7,213 bases of DNA from Flavipsychrobacter stenotrophus (GCA_947372365.1 CANBTK010000090.1:1-7213), one strand, 5' to 3'; shown: positions 1 to 5,736, numbered from the stretch's first letter. Notes: generated by a model not told the origin, from the letters alone. Numbers and translations are program-made.

Positions 1-380
1 TTGTAGTTGCCCTTGGCCTTATTGGTGGTGGCATTGGTGCTTTTATGTGGTTCAAGCCACACCCTAAAGTAGAAGATGCCAAAGGCATAGTGATTGCCGC
101 CCCCGCGCTGGCAAAAGAATATTCGGCCGATGAAAAGGCTGCAGACGGCAAATACCTGAACAAAGCCATTGAAGTAACCGGAAGCGTAAGCGAAATGGAA
201 AAAAACCAGGATGGCGGCCTGATGGTGATTTTACAAACTGAAGACCCAACAGGCGGTATTCAATGTACTATGCGCGACAAAAACGCCAACCCGGCCAAAG
301 GGCAAACGATTACCGTAAAAGGCTTCTGCTCGGGCAACGGTATTACGGGAGTTTCCCTTACCGACTGCATAATTAAATAA
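1..380 (+). CDS. Membrane-anchored OB-fold protein (tRNA_anti-like family), 5'-truncated by the window edge
   Basis: The reading frame is open from base 3, so the start codon lies upstream of the window; 125 codons are visible before the TAA at 378-380. The first visible residues (VVALGLIGGGIGAFMWF) form the end of a hydrophobic helix, probably a signal anchor. After a short linker comes a domain of about 90 residues that begins AKEYSADEKAADGKYLNK and continues with IEVTGSVSEM, GGIQCTMRD, KGQTITVKGFCSG and VSLTDCIIK. This strand pattern and these motifs match the tRNA_anti-like OB-fold family common in Bacteroidota. The family name refers to fold similarity with tRNA-binding anticodon domains; most members are uncharacterised and anchored in the envelope, so tRNA binding should not be assumed. 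Two cysteines in the domain (in QCTM and GFCSG), plus one in the final strand, are typical of this family as I recall it. An internal ATG at base 45 is not a credible start because it would cut the anchor helix. Confidence 0.75.
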   Translation, partial: VVALGLIGGGIGAFMWFKPHPKVEDAKGIVIAAPALAKEYSADEKAADGKYLNKAIEVTGSVSEMEKNQDGGLMVILQTEDPTGGIQCTMRDKNANPAKGQTITVKGFCSGNGITGVSLTDCIIK

Positions 381-395
381 CAATAGCCATTGTTA
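378..395. repeat. AT-rich inverted repeat overlapping a stop codon
   Basis: TAACAAT-AGCC-ATTGTTA is a perfect 7-bp inverted repeat with a 4-nt loop. Its left arm includes the TAA stop of the OB-fold gene, and its right arm ends 8 bases before a candidate -7 element at 404-411. The stem is AT-rich and no U-tract follows, so it is a poor intrinsic terminator. The position would cover the -33 region of the downstream promoter, so an operator role is possible. Chance occurrence is also plausible. Confidence 0.4.
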
Positions 396-403
396 AATAT
401 ACC

Positions 404-411
404 TAACTTCG
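404..411 (+). promoter_or_regulatory. Candidate -7 element for the cytochrome-like/YceI/DUF5777 cluster
   Basis: TAACTTCG matches the Bacteroidota -7 consensus TAnnTTTG at 7 of 8 positions and would give a leader of roughly 30 nt before the ATG at 446. No convincing -33 TTTG sits at the usual 17-23 bp spacing; that area is occupied by the inverted repeat at 378-395. The call is therefore weak, and the cluster could instead be read through from the OB-fold gene. Confidence 0.3.
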
Positions 412-445
412 CGTTTGAATCCTAAAAATCAAATTGATACGATAG

Positions 446-829
446 ATGAAAAAAATATTTTTTGCAATAGGCATGGTAGTGTTGATGGGAAGCTGTTATA
501 ACGATAAGTATGACAAATTGTACCCAACCCCTACGGTAACTGTTAACACATGCGATACCACCACCATAAGCTGTGCTACCGATATACTGCCTATTTTTGT
601 AGCTAACTGTAGTGTTAATAACTCCAGCTGCCACTCTGCAGCCAGCTCAAGCGGTGTTGACCTGTCAACGTGGAATGCGATAATGAAAGGCTATGCTACT
701 AATGGCACCCTTATCAAAGATATTAACTTCGGAATGGGCAATAATATGCCTAAAGGCGGCACCCAGCTATCGGCCTGCGACATCAATAAGATAACCCGTT
801 GGGCACACCTGGGCGGCATTAACAACTAA
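446..829 (+). CDS. Cytochrome c-like lipoprotein with atypical heme motif
   Basis: This is a 127-residue exported protein. Residues 1-17 form a lipoprotein signal (MKK, hydrophobic run, then VLMGSC with the lipid-modified cysteine at 17), so it should be membrane-anchored and face the periplasm or the cell surface. The rest resembles the short cytochrome c-like domains of Bacteroidota lipoproteins. ATDILPIFVANC leads into a C55-x6-C62-H63 motif, and NNMPKGG (Met101) suits the distal heme ligand. The end, CDINKITRWAHLGGINN, fits the family's usual W-x-x-x-G-x-x-N-N tail. The standard heme motif is CxxCH, so six residues between the cysteines is unusual; heme attachment is an inference and could be lost. 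Two further cysteines (36 and 43) precede the domain and could form a disulfide. The gene is the first of a probable three-gene operon, 24 bp ahead of the YceI gene, which favours an envelope redox or lipid-related role. No Shine-Dalgarno sequence is visible. Confidence 0.75.
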   Translation: MKKIFFAIGMVVLMGSCYNDKYDKLYPTPTVTVNTCDTTTISCATDILPIFVANCSVNNSSCHSAASSSGVDLSTWNAIMKGYATNGTLIKDINFGMGNNMPKGGTQLSACDINKITRWAHLGGINN

Positions 830-853
830 TTCATAACCTTTAAAACTATAAAA

Positions 854-1405
854 ATGAAAAAATTACTTTTTGTAGCCTTCATTCTAGGTTCTACAAATGC
901 ACTGTTCGCACAAAACTATATGACCCGTACCGGGAAAATATCTTTTAATGCAACATCACCCAAGTCACCAGAAAAAATTGAGGCGGTGAACAACGAAGTT
1001 GCTTCCATCCTTAATTCAAAAACAGGCGATTTTGTATTCCAGCTGCCTGTAAAAAGTTTCAAATTTGAGCGCGAACTGATGCAGCAGCACTTTAATGAGA
1101 ACTACATGGAGAGCGATAAATTTCCAAAATCGGAATTTAAAGGCAAAATATCCAATCTTGCCGATGCTAACCTGGGCAAAGACGGTACTTATAATGTGAC
1201 GGTGGCTGGTAAGTTAAGCATACATGGCGTAACTAACGATGTTTCAGTACCTGGTACAATAACAGTAAAAGGAAAAGACGTTACCGCTAAGGCTAAGTTT
1301 ACCATTAAAATGGCCGACTATAAAATAACAGTACCAACAGTAGTTGCTGATAAAGTAAGCAAAGAGGCTTCTATTACCATTGACGCTGCCCTTATTCAAA
1401 AATAA
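854..1405 (+). CDS. Secreted YceI family lipid/isoprenoid-binding protein
   Basis: The protein has 183 residues, a normal YceI length. Residues 1-19 are a classical signal peptide (MKKLLFVAFILGSTNALFA, cleavage before Gln20), so it is periplasmic. The mature part shows the YceI lipocalin-like beta-barrel pattern: TGKISFNATSP near residues 26-36, then SFKFERELMQQHF and ENYMESDKFPKSEFKG (about 68-97), then GKLSIHGVTNDVSVP (about 119-133), which is the family's most recognisable stretch. Characterised YceI homologues bind polyisoprenoid or other amphiphilic molecules inside the barrel; the ligand here cannot be read from sequence. It sits 24 bp after the cytochrome-like lipoprotein gene and 24 bp before the DUF5777-type gene, all on the same strand, so co-transcription is very likely. 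The ATG at 854 follows an A-rich leader without a Shine-Dalgarno sequence, as is usual in this phylum. Confidence 0.9.
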   Translation: MKKLLFVAFILGSTNALFAQNYMTRTGKISFNATSPKSPEKIEAVNNEVASILNSKTGDFVFQLPVKSFKFERELMQQHFNENYMESDKFPKSEFKGKISNLADANLGKDGTYNVTVAGKLSIHGVTNDVSVPGTITVKGKDVTAKAKFTIKMADYKITVPTVVADKVSKEASITIDAALIQK

Positions 1406-1429
1406 TTTCGTTTCAGATAATACATATTT

Positions 1430-2359
1430 ATGCGTAAAATTTTAATGCTTGCTACGGCATTTTCTTTATCAGTTGCTACAACGTTTGCTCAGGGCGATGC
1501 CGATAGCATGATGAAAATGCTGGATGATGAAGATGCTGCGGTACCTAAAAAGGAAGACGTCAACTTTACCTTTAAGGCAACCCGCCTTATTAATGGCAGT
1601 ACCACCGAAAGCCTGGGTGCAGGCGTGCTGGATATGCGTATCAGCCATAGGTTTGGTAAGATAAACCAGGGTGCTGAAAACTTTTTCGGTATTGACAACG
1701 CTAACACACGCATTGGCCTGGATTATGGTATTACCAAATACCTGATGGTGGGCATTGGCCATAATGTGTTGGGTAAGGAAAACGACGGTTTTGCCAAAGT
1801 AAAAATACTTCAGCAAAAGACAGAAGGCATGCCATTTTCATTGAGCTTTTTAACCGGTGCGTCCATACAAACAACAAAAGCGCCTACTTTGCCTACCACC
1901 GATATGAAGTGGTATTTTTCTAACCGTGTTTGCTATTTTAACCAGGTGCTTATATCACGTAAGTTTAACGATAAGCTTTCTTTAATGCTTATGCCATCAA
2001 TATTGCATAACAACCTGGTTGATAGCACCAAGTTTGATAACAATACTATTGCCCTTGGGGTTGGTGGCCGCATTAAGCTGAGCAAGCGTGTGGCATTTAC
2101 AGGCGAGTATTACTACCGTTTTACCGGCACCGATAATAATGTAGGTAGCGCAAAAACTTATAACTCATTGTCTTTAGGTTTTGATATTGAAACCGGTGGG
2201 CACGTGTTCCAGTTGCACATCACCAATTCGCCAGGTATTTCTGAGCGTATTATGCTGGGGCAGACAACCGATACATGGAGCAAGGGCGATATTCACTATG
2301 GCTTCAACATTTCAAGGGTATTTACAATCGTAAAGCCTAAAGAGTTTAAGAAGCACTAA
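1430..2359 (+). CDS. DUF5777-type outer-membrane beta-barrel protein
   Basis: The protein has 309 residues. A signal peptide covers residues 1-20 (ending ATTFA, then Gln21). An acidic linker follows (about 23-44, MMKMLDDEDAAVPKKED), and then repeated amphipathic strands with alternating aromatic and small residues to the end. Recognisable stretches are FKATRLINGSTTESLGAGVL (48-67), MRISHRFGKI, ENFFGIDNANTRIGLDYGIT (83-102) and LMVGIGHN; these match the Bacteroidota DUF5777 barrel family as I remember it. The predicted location is the outer membrane; the function is unknown. The usual strong C-terminal aromatic signature is not obvious (the protein ends KPKEFKKH). It is the last gene of the cluster with the cytochrome-like lipoprotein and YceI genes. 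I recall cytochrome-like, YceI and DUF5777 genes occurring side by side in this phylum, which suggests a shared envelope process. A strong hairpin terminator begins 31 bp after its stop. Confidence 0.8.
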   Translation: MRKILMLATAFSLSVATTFAQGDADSMMKMLDDEDAAVPKKEDVNFTFKATRLINGSTTESLGAGVLDMRISHRFGKINQGAENFFGIDNANTRIGLDYGITKYLMVGIGHNVLGKENDGFAKVKILQQKTEGMPFSLSFLTGASIQTTKAPTLPTTDMKWYFSNRVCYFNQVLISRKFNDKLSLMLMPSILHNNLVDSTKFDNNTIALGVGGRIKLSKRVAFTGEYYYRFTGTDNNVGSAKTYNSLSLGFDIETGGHVFQLHITNSPGISERIMLGQTTDTWSKGDIHYGFNISRVFTIVKPKEFKKH

Positions 2360-2390
2360 GCTAATTCCTGATATTGGTAACTATATTATA

Positions 2391-2423
2391 AAAGAGGGGC
2401 ACCCGCAAAGGCTGCCCCTCTTT
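2391..2423. terminator. Bidirectional intrinsic terminator between convergent genes
   Basis: AAAGAGGGGCA (2391-2401) pairs perfectly with TGCCCCTCTTT (2413-2423): an 11-bp stem with a GC-rich core and an 11-nt loop. On the plus strand the descending arm ends in TTT, and on the minus strand the AAA of the left arm gives the matching U-run. It lies between the stop of the DUF5777-type gene (2359) and the stop of the PLP enzyme gene (2444), so it can end both transcripts. Confidence 0.85.
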
Positions 2424-2443
2424 CTGTATAGTGTTGGCAGGTA

Positions 2444-3667
2444 TTATGCCATAGCCTGTTCTAGGTCTGCCAGTATATCTTCTATATTCTCAATGCCTAC
2501 GCTCATCCTTATCAGGCCATCTGAGATGCCAAATTTAAGGCGCTGTTCCCTCGGTACGCCAAGGTGTGTAGTGGAAGCCGGGTGCGTTATTAGCGTATCG
2601 CAAGTGCCCAGCGAAACGGCATTGGTACACAATGACATGGTGTTGATGAACTTAACGCCGGCATCAAAGCCTCCCTTTAGCTCAAAGCTGAGCATACCAC
2701 CAGCATGCTTCATTTGTTCCTTTGCCAAAGCATAGTGTGGGTGCGTAGCTAACCCAAGGTAATTAACCACCGAAACCGCGGTATGCGCAGCAAGGTAATC
2801 GGCCACTTTTTCGGCATTAGCGCAATGCCTGTCCATCCTCAGGCTCAGGGTACGCAGCCCGTTGGTGAGCAAAAAAGCATCGAATGCGTTGCTGTTGCCA
2901 CCCAGAAGTCGGTGGGCTTTAGTAAGGCCTTTGCTCATGCGCTCAATGTCGCGGCCTACCAATATGCCGCCAACAGCTGTGCCATGCCCGTTGAGGTACT
3001 TGGTTGTAGAATGCACCACATAATCAACATCGTACCTGAATGGCTGCTGCAGGTATGGCGTGGCAAACGTATTATCAACCACCACAATCAGGCTATACTT
3101 TTTCGCCAGTGCCGATAGCGCCTTCAGCCCAAAGCATTGCAGGGTAGGGTTGGCCGGGGTTTCAATGTGCATCATCTTGATGCTTAAATCCGCCTTTATA
3201 GCAGCCTCTACGCCTTCCATGTCATGAAAGTCGGTTATGATATAGTTGATCCCATAGTCAGGCAGTATCTTCTCTATTATTTCGTGGGTGCCACCGTAAA
3301 GCGATTGGTGGGTAATGATTTTATCCCCGTTTTTCAGGTTGCCCAGGAACGCAGTTGAGATAGCAGCCATGCCGGACGCATGGAGGATAGCCTTTAGCCT
3401 AAGCGGGTTGCCAGATGCATCTTTTAGGCCAAAAGCTTCCAGCAACGCAATTTTTTCTTCAGCTTCCGTAATAGTGGGGTTGCCCCAGCGGCCATAGATA
3501 TACCCCTGTTCTTCGCCTTTAAAAATAGCCGCCGCCTGCTCTGCGCTATCAAAGGTATAAGTACTTGATGCATATATAGGCGTAAGGTGCGCCCTATTGC
3601 TTTCCTGTGCGTGCCCACCGTGCAGGCAAATGGTATCGAAGCCTGAAGAATTGTTTTTGCCAGCCAT
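2444..3667 (-). CDS. Trans-sulfuration family PLP-dependent enzyme (Cys/Met metabolism; gamma-lyase or gamma-synthase type)
   Basis: This 407-residue protein has the usual length of the Cys/Met metabolism PLP family (fold type I). Visible landmarks are FDTICLHGG (10-18), the phosphate-contacting Y58-x-R60 in YIYGRWGNP, SGM (98-100) at the cofactor phosphate loop, Y124 stacking on PLP, D198 of VVVDNTFATPYLQQP contacting the pyridine nitrogen, K223 of HSTTKYLNGHG as the Schiff-base lysine, and R387 of LIRMSVGIE binding the substrate carboxylate. Family members carry out elimination or replacement at the gamma carbon of methionine, cystathionine or O-acyl-homoserine in the cytoplasm. The exact reaction is not decided: the Cys after YG that marks classical methionine gamma-lyases is Gly126 here, and the SLG..TLITHPASTTH segment also resembles O-acetylhomoserine sulfhydrylases. 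About ten extra residues (roughly 80-93) sit before SGM compared with typical members. It stands alone on its strand, shares a terminator with the convergent cluster, and has a divergent promoter region at its start. Confidence 0.9.
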   Translation of the reverse strand: MAGKNNSSGFDTICLHGGHAQESNRAHLTPIYASSTYTFDSAEQAAAIFKGEEQGYIYGRWGNPTITEAEEKIALLEAFGLKDASGNPLRLKAILHASGMAAISTAFLGNLKNGDKIITHQSLYGGTHEIIEKILPDYGINYIITDFHDMEGVEAAIKADLSIKMMHIETPANPTLQCFGLKALSALAKKYSLIVVVDNTFATPYLQQPFRYDVDYVVHSTTKYLNGHGTAVGGILVGRDIERMSKGLTKAHRLLGGNSNAFDAFLLTNGLRTLSLRMDRHCANAEKVADYLAAHTAVSVVNYLGLATHPHYALAKEQMKHAGGMLSFELKGGFDAGVKFINTMSLCTNAVSLGTCDTLITHPASTTHLGVPREQRLKFGISDGLIRMSVGIENIEDILADLEQAMA

Positions 3668-3685
3668 TTTATAGTATTAATTTTG
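3656..3685 (+). promoter_or_regulatory. Bacteroidota-type promoter for the DinB-like gene
   Basis: TTTG (3656-3659) and TAATTTTG (3678-3685, a full match to TAnnTTTG) are 18 bp apart, which is the expected geometry for the Bacteroidota primary sigma factor. The predicted start is near 3691, giving a leader of about 35 nt to the ATG at 3726. The -33 part lies inside the first codons of the divergent PLP enzyme gene. Confidence 0.65.
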
Positions 3686-3689
3686 AAGG

Positions 3690-3697
3690 CAAAGGTA
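3690..3697 (-). promoter_or_regulatory. -7 element of the PLP enzyme promoter
   Basis: On the minus strand this reads TACCTTTG, a full match to TAnnTTTG, 22 bp before the ATG at 3667. No good -33 element is visible upstream (the region reads TTATTTTAG). It sits only 4 bp from the plus-strand -7 element at 3678-3685, so the two divergent promoters overlap and polymerases could compete. Confidence 0.55.
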
Positions 3698-3725
3698 CAG
3701 CCAGTAACCTAAAATAAGTAATGCC

Positions 3726-4220
3726 ATGAAAGAACTATTAATACAATATGCTGCTTATAATATTTGGGCCAACAACCGCATGGTTGAAGCTATGAGGGCG
3801 CTGCCTGATAGCGCAGTTAACCAGGAAATGGACAGCAGCTTTAAGACAATAAAAGACACTGCCTGCCATGTATGGGGTGCAGAAGATATGTGGCTGCAAC
3901 GGCTATCGCTGTCAGAAAACCCGGTATGGGTTGTAAAAGGTTTTGAAGGCAGTTTCGGCGAGGCGCTAACGAACTGGCAGGCGGCATCTAAAGATATTAT
4001 GGGTTTTGTCGCCAGGCAGGATGAGGCTTCGCTTTCGGCAGGCCTGCATTATTCCGATTTGAAGGGCAACCGGCATACAACCCCGGTTTATATGGTATTG
4101 CAGCATGTTTTTAACCATGCAACCTACCATAGGGGGCAATTAGTTACTATGATGCGCACTGCCGGGGCTACCCAAATCCCGGGTACGGATTTCATTTTGT
4201 TTGCCAGGGAAAATAGCTGA
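3726..4220 (+). CDS. DinB/YfiT-type putative metal-dependent protein
   Basis: The protein has 164 residues, typical of the DinB-like four-helix-bundle superfamily. The N-terminus ELLIQYAAYNIWANNRMVEA is the characteristic first helix. The three metal-ligand histidines are present at the expected places: H48 in TACHVWGAEDMW, and H131 and H135 in VFNHATYHRGQLV, the family's HxxxHRGQ signature. Known relatives are often thiol transferases (bacillithiol, mycothiol or glutathione dependent) or DNA-damage-inducible proteins of unknown function; the thiol partner and substrate cannot be told from sequence. It is cytoplasmic, with no signal peptide. The ATG at 3726 is chosen because the ATG at 3721 is out of frame and the helix starts at once; there is no Shine-Dalgarno sequence. 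Its promoter overlaps the divergent PLP enzyme promoter, so the two genes might be regulated together, but that is inference. Confidence 0.88.
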   Translation: MKELLIQYAAYNIWANNRMVEAMRALPDSAVNQEMDSSFKTIKDTACHVWGAEDMWLQRLSLSENPVWVVKGFEGSFGEALTNWQAASKDIMGFVARQDEASLSAGLHYSDLKGNRHTTPVYMVLQHVFNHATYHRGQLVTMMRTAGATQIPGTDFILFARENS

Positions 4221-4294
4221 TTTCCTGTTTTTAGCTGTCGGGTGGCATTATTTTAGCATTATACTCAGGGGCTTTTTAATTACCTTGCAGTGTG

Positions 4295-4885
4295 ATGTGG
4301 TATTATGTTTTTGTTTTTCTGTCTGCATTAATAGTTGATATAGTTCCTTTCTTCGGCCCGCCTGCGTGGACTGTGATGGTTTTCTTTCAGATGAAATACG
4401 GGCTCAATATTTGGGCAGTGATTATTATTGGTGTTATAGGCTCTACTCTGGGCCGTTATGTGTTAAGCAAGTACATACCTTTCCTTTCGTCAAAAGTTAT
4501 TACAGATGAGAAGAACGAAGACCTGGCATACATTGGGAAAAGGCTGGATGAAGAAGGCTGGAAAATTCAGGCTTTTGTGTTGCTTTACACATTAATGCCA
4601 TTGCCTTCTACGCCTTTGTTTACCGCAAGCGGCATGGCAAGGATAAGGGCAACACATATTTTACCCGCATTTTTTGTTGGCAAGTTTACCAGCGACATGG
4701 TTATGGTCGTTTCTGGCGACTATGTGGCCCGCAATACTATTGATATGGCCAACGGCTTGCTATCGTGGCAGAGTTTAGTGGGTACTGGGCTAGGTATATT
4801 AATAATCAGTGTTTTCCTGTTCATTGACTGGCGTGTACTGCTACAGCACAAGAAAATCAGGCTGAATTTTAAAATTTGGAAGTAA
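4295..4885 (+). CDS. DedA/VTT-like integral membrane protein
   Basis: This 196-residue protein has about five hydrophobic segments: roughly residues 4-31, 38-58, 91-112 (LLYTLMPLPSTPLFTASGMA), 121-140 and 160-177. It ends in a basic cytoplasmic tail (LLQHKKIRLNFKIWK). The proline-rich, helix-breaking segments VDIVPFFGPP and LMPLPSTPLF look like the two re-entrant loops of the VTT/DedA fold, and GVIGSTLGRYVLSKY resembles the conserved glycine/arginine segment after the first loop. DedA-type proteins act in lipid carrier or phospholipid flipping and proton-dependent transport; that role is only inferred here, since overall similarity is remote. I chose the ATG at 4295; an in-frame GTG immediately before it (4292) would add one residue. 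A weak -7-like TACCTTGC at 4281-4288 would give an almost leaderless transcript; alternatively it is read through from the DinB-like gene, 74 bp upstream, as no terminator is visible between them. Confidence 0.75.
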   Translation: MWYYVFVFLSALIVDIVPFFGPPAWTVMVFFQMKYGLNIWAVIIIGVIGSTLGRYVLSKYIPFLSSKVITDEKNEDLAYIGKRLDEEGWKIQAFVLLYTLMPLPSTPLFTASGMARIRATHILPAFFVGKFTSDMVMVVSGDYVARNTIDMANGLLSWQSLVGTGLGILIISVFLFIDWRVLLQHKKIRLNFKIWK

Positions 4886-4892
4886 GGGGCAG

Positions 4893-5174
4893 TTATCCAA
4901 ATAATGGCCCCATATGGCTGAATGCAGCTACGCAAAATGCAATAAGGCCTCCAATAGCGAAAAACGGGATGTATATTACCTTTTCCAGAATGTAAGATTT
5001 GGCAGAGAGCATCAGCAGGAACAAAATGCTATAGCTTATCCCAAATATCAGAAGATAATTATTCTCGTCTTCTAAACTCAGCATGTCGCCAGTGAGCCAG
5101 TATAGGGCTATGGTGCATGTAATGAAGGACGAGAACCGGGCCCAGTGTATAGGCCTGATGATTGGCTTTGTCAT
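4893..5174 (-). CDS. Small three-TM membrane protein of unknown function
   Basis: I do not recognise a family for this 93-residue protein. It has a short basic N-terminus (MTKPIIRPIHWAR) followed by three predicted membrane helices at about 14-33, 39-57 and 63-85, with an acidic loop (LSLEDENN) between the first two. Hydrophobic helix-length segments separated by polar turns, and the absence of a competing gene on the other strand, argue for a real gene. It converges on the DedA-like gene with only 7 bp between the stops. The frame has a stop at 5202-5204 and no earlier ATG, so 5174 is the only ATG start. Upstream lies a copy of the 22-bp element (5264-5285) that also fronts the six-TM gene at 6375, suggesting control by the nearby winged-helix regulator. 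If transcription starts near that element, the leader would be about 85-100 nt. No Shine-Dalgarno sequence is visible. Confidence 0.65.
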   Translation of the reverse strand: MTKPIIRPIHWARFSSFITCTIALYWLTGDMLSLEDENNYLLIFGISYSILFLLMLSAKSYILEKVIYIPFFAIGGLIAFCVAAFSHMGPLFG

Positions 5175-5258
5175 ATTTTTTTGATTTCGTGAGTTTAGTT
5201 TTTAATTTTTTATTAGCAGATCATTAAAAAAATATAGCAGCATTCTCGTTAATGGTTT

Positions 5259-5278
5259 ATTTAAAAGTACTTTTAAAT
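5259..5278. repeat. Perfect 20-bp palindrome
   Basis: ATTTAAAAGTACTTTTAAAT is identical on both strands, with its centre at GTAC. It lies in the AT-rich gap (5175-5368) downstream of the winged-helix gene and 84 bp before the three-TM gene. It overlaps the left 15 bases of the shared element at 5264-5285. A symmetric site of this size fits a dimeric regulator; a terminator role is unlikely because the palindrome has no loop. Confidence 0.7.
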
Positions 5279-5285
5279 TCAAAGT
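5264..5285. promoter_or_regulatory. Putative operator, copy 1 (upstream of the three-TM gene)
   Basis: AAAGTACTTT, then four bases, then TTCAAAGT. Compared with 6379-6400 it is identical at 18 of 22 positions in the same orientation. The inner part reads ACTTTT-N5-CAAAGT, an imperfect inverted repeat. On the minus strand the edge reads TCACTTTG, one mismatch from a -7 element and at the same offset as the full -7 match in copy 2. The likely binder is the winged-helix protein encoded at 5369-5668; this is inference from position and duplication. Confidence 0.55.
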
Positions 5286-5368
5286 GAATTGGGCAAAAAA
5301 AAGCACACCCTTCTTATTGAACCCTTGCAGTTGTTAGTGCGGTAACCATATTCACTTTTTCCATTTTT

Positions 5369-5668
5369 TTAGTTAAGCCCTTTAATTATCTTTTCCAGTG
5401 CATCAAGGTGGGCACGAAAAGCCTTTTCTCCCGCTGGGGTTATAGTATATGTAGTGTTTGTCTTGCGGCCAATAAAGCCTTTCTCTACTTTTATAAATTT
5501 GTGTTCTTCCAGGTTTTTGAGGTGAGTGGCAAGGTTCCCATCAGTAACGTCAATAAGTGCTTTCAGGTCGTTAAAGTTCACGTTTTCACCCACCACGAGC
5601 GCGCTCATGATACCAATCCTTATCCGGCTATCGAATACCTTATTAAGTTGTGATATTGGGTTAACCAT
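5369..5668 (-). CDS. Small winged-helix transcriptional regulator (MarR/PadR-like fold)
   Basis: This 99-residue protein is essentially a single winged helix-turn-helix domain. Helix 1 is ISQLNKVFDSRIRIGIMSAL (5-24) and helix 2 is NFNDLKALIDV (31-41). The recognition helix lies at about 43-56 (DGNLATHLKNLEE), and the wing is FIKVEKGFIGRKTNTTYTIT (58-77). The C-terminal helix (about 79-96, ending ALEKIIKG) should mediate dimerisation. This matches the winged-helix DNA-binding family (Pfam HTH_34 type) frequent in Bacteroidota. No sensor domain and no metal-binding cysteines or histidines are present, so any signal must come through a partner or small ligand. The gene lies 68 bp downstream of the six-TM gene on the same strand, with no full -7 element in the gap, so both are probably on one transcript starting near 6389. 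The repeated element at 6379-6400 and 5264-5285 flanks this transcription unit and is the obvious candidate target, giving autoregulation. Confidence 0.9.
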   Translation of the reverse strand: MVNPISQLNKVFDSRIRIGIMSALVVGENVNFNDLKALIDVTDGNLATHLKNLEEHKFIKVEKGFIGRKTNTTYTITPAGEKAFRAHLDALEKIIKGLN

Positions 5669-5736
5669 AATTTCTATTTCTACTAAAAAATGTTGTGCCT
5701 GTTACCTTCGTTACTTCCCCTGAACTTACCCTAGAA

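Noticed and set aside
1469..1816. Minus-strand open frames inside the DUF5777-type gene
   Set aside because: They overlap a well-supported signal-peptide-bearing barrel gene and show no recognisable domain.
2493..3497. Plus-strand open frames opposite the PLP enzyme
   Set aside because: They are antisense to a gene with all catalytic motifs intact; the products look like reverse-complement shadows.
4221..4294. Terminator between the DinB-like and DedA-like genes
   Set aside because: T-rich stretches are present, but I found no stem of useful length next to them.
4720..4935. Minus-strand open frame across the end of the DedA-like gene
   Set aside because: It overlaps two better-supported genes and lacks hydrophobic or domain structure of its own.
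5294..5345. Possible intrinsic terminator for the winged-helix gene (minus strand, run of eight T after GGGTGTGC)
   Set aside because: The T-run is good, but only a 4-bp GCAC/GTGC pairing with a long loop precedes it, so a stable hairpin is not supported.
5314..5364. A 16-codon minus-strand frame starting 4 bases after the winged-helix gene stop (MEKVNMVTALTTARVQ)
   Set aside because: It is too short to support, has no ribosome site beyond the A-rich run, and shows no regulatory hairpin arrangement typical of leader peptides.
5526..5723. Plus-strand open frames over the winged-helix gene (5408-5653, 5526-5723)
   Set aside because: They are antisense shadows of a clear helix-turn-helix coding sequence.
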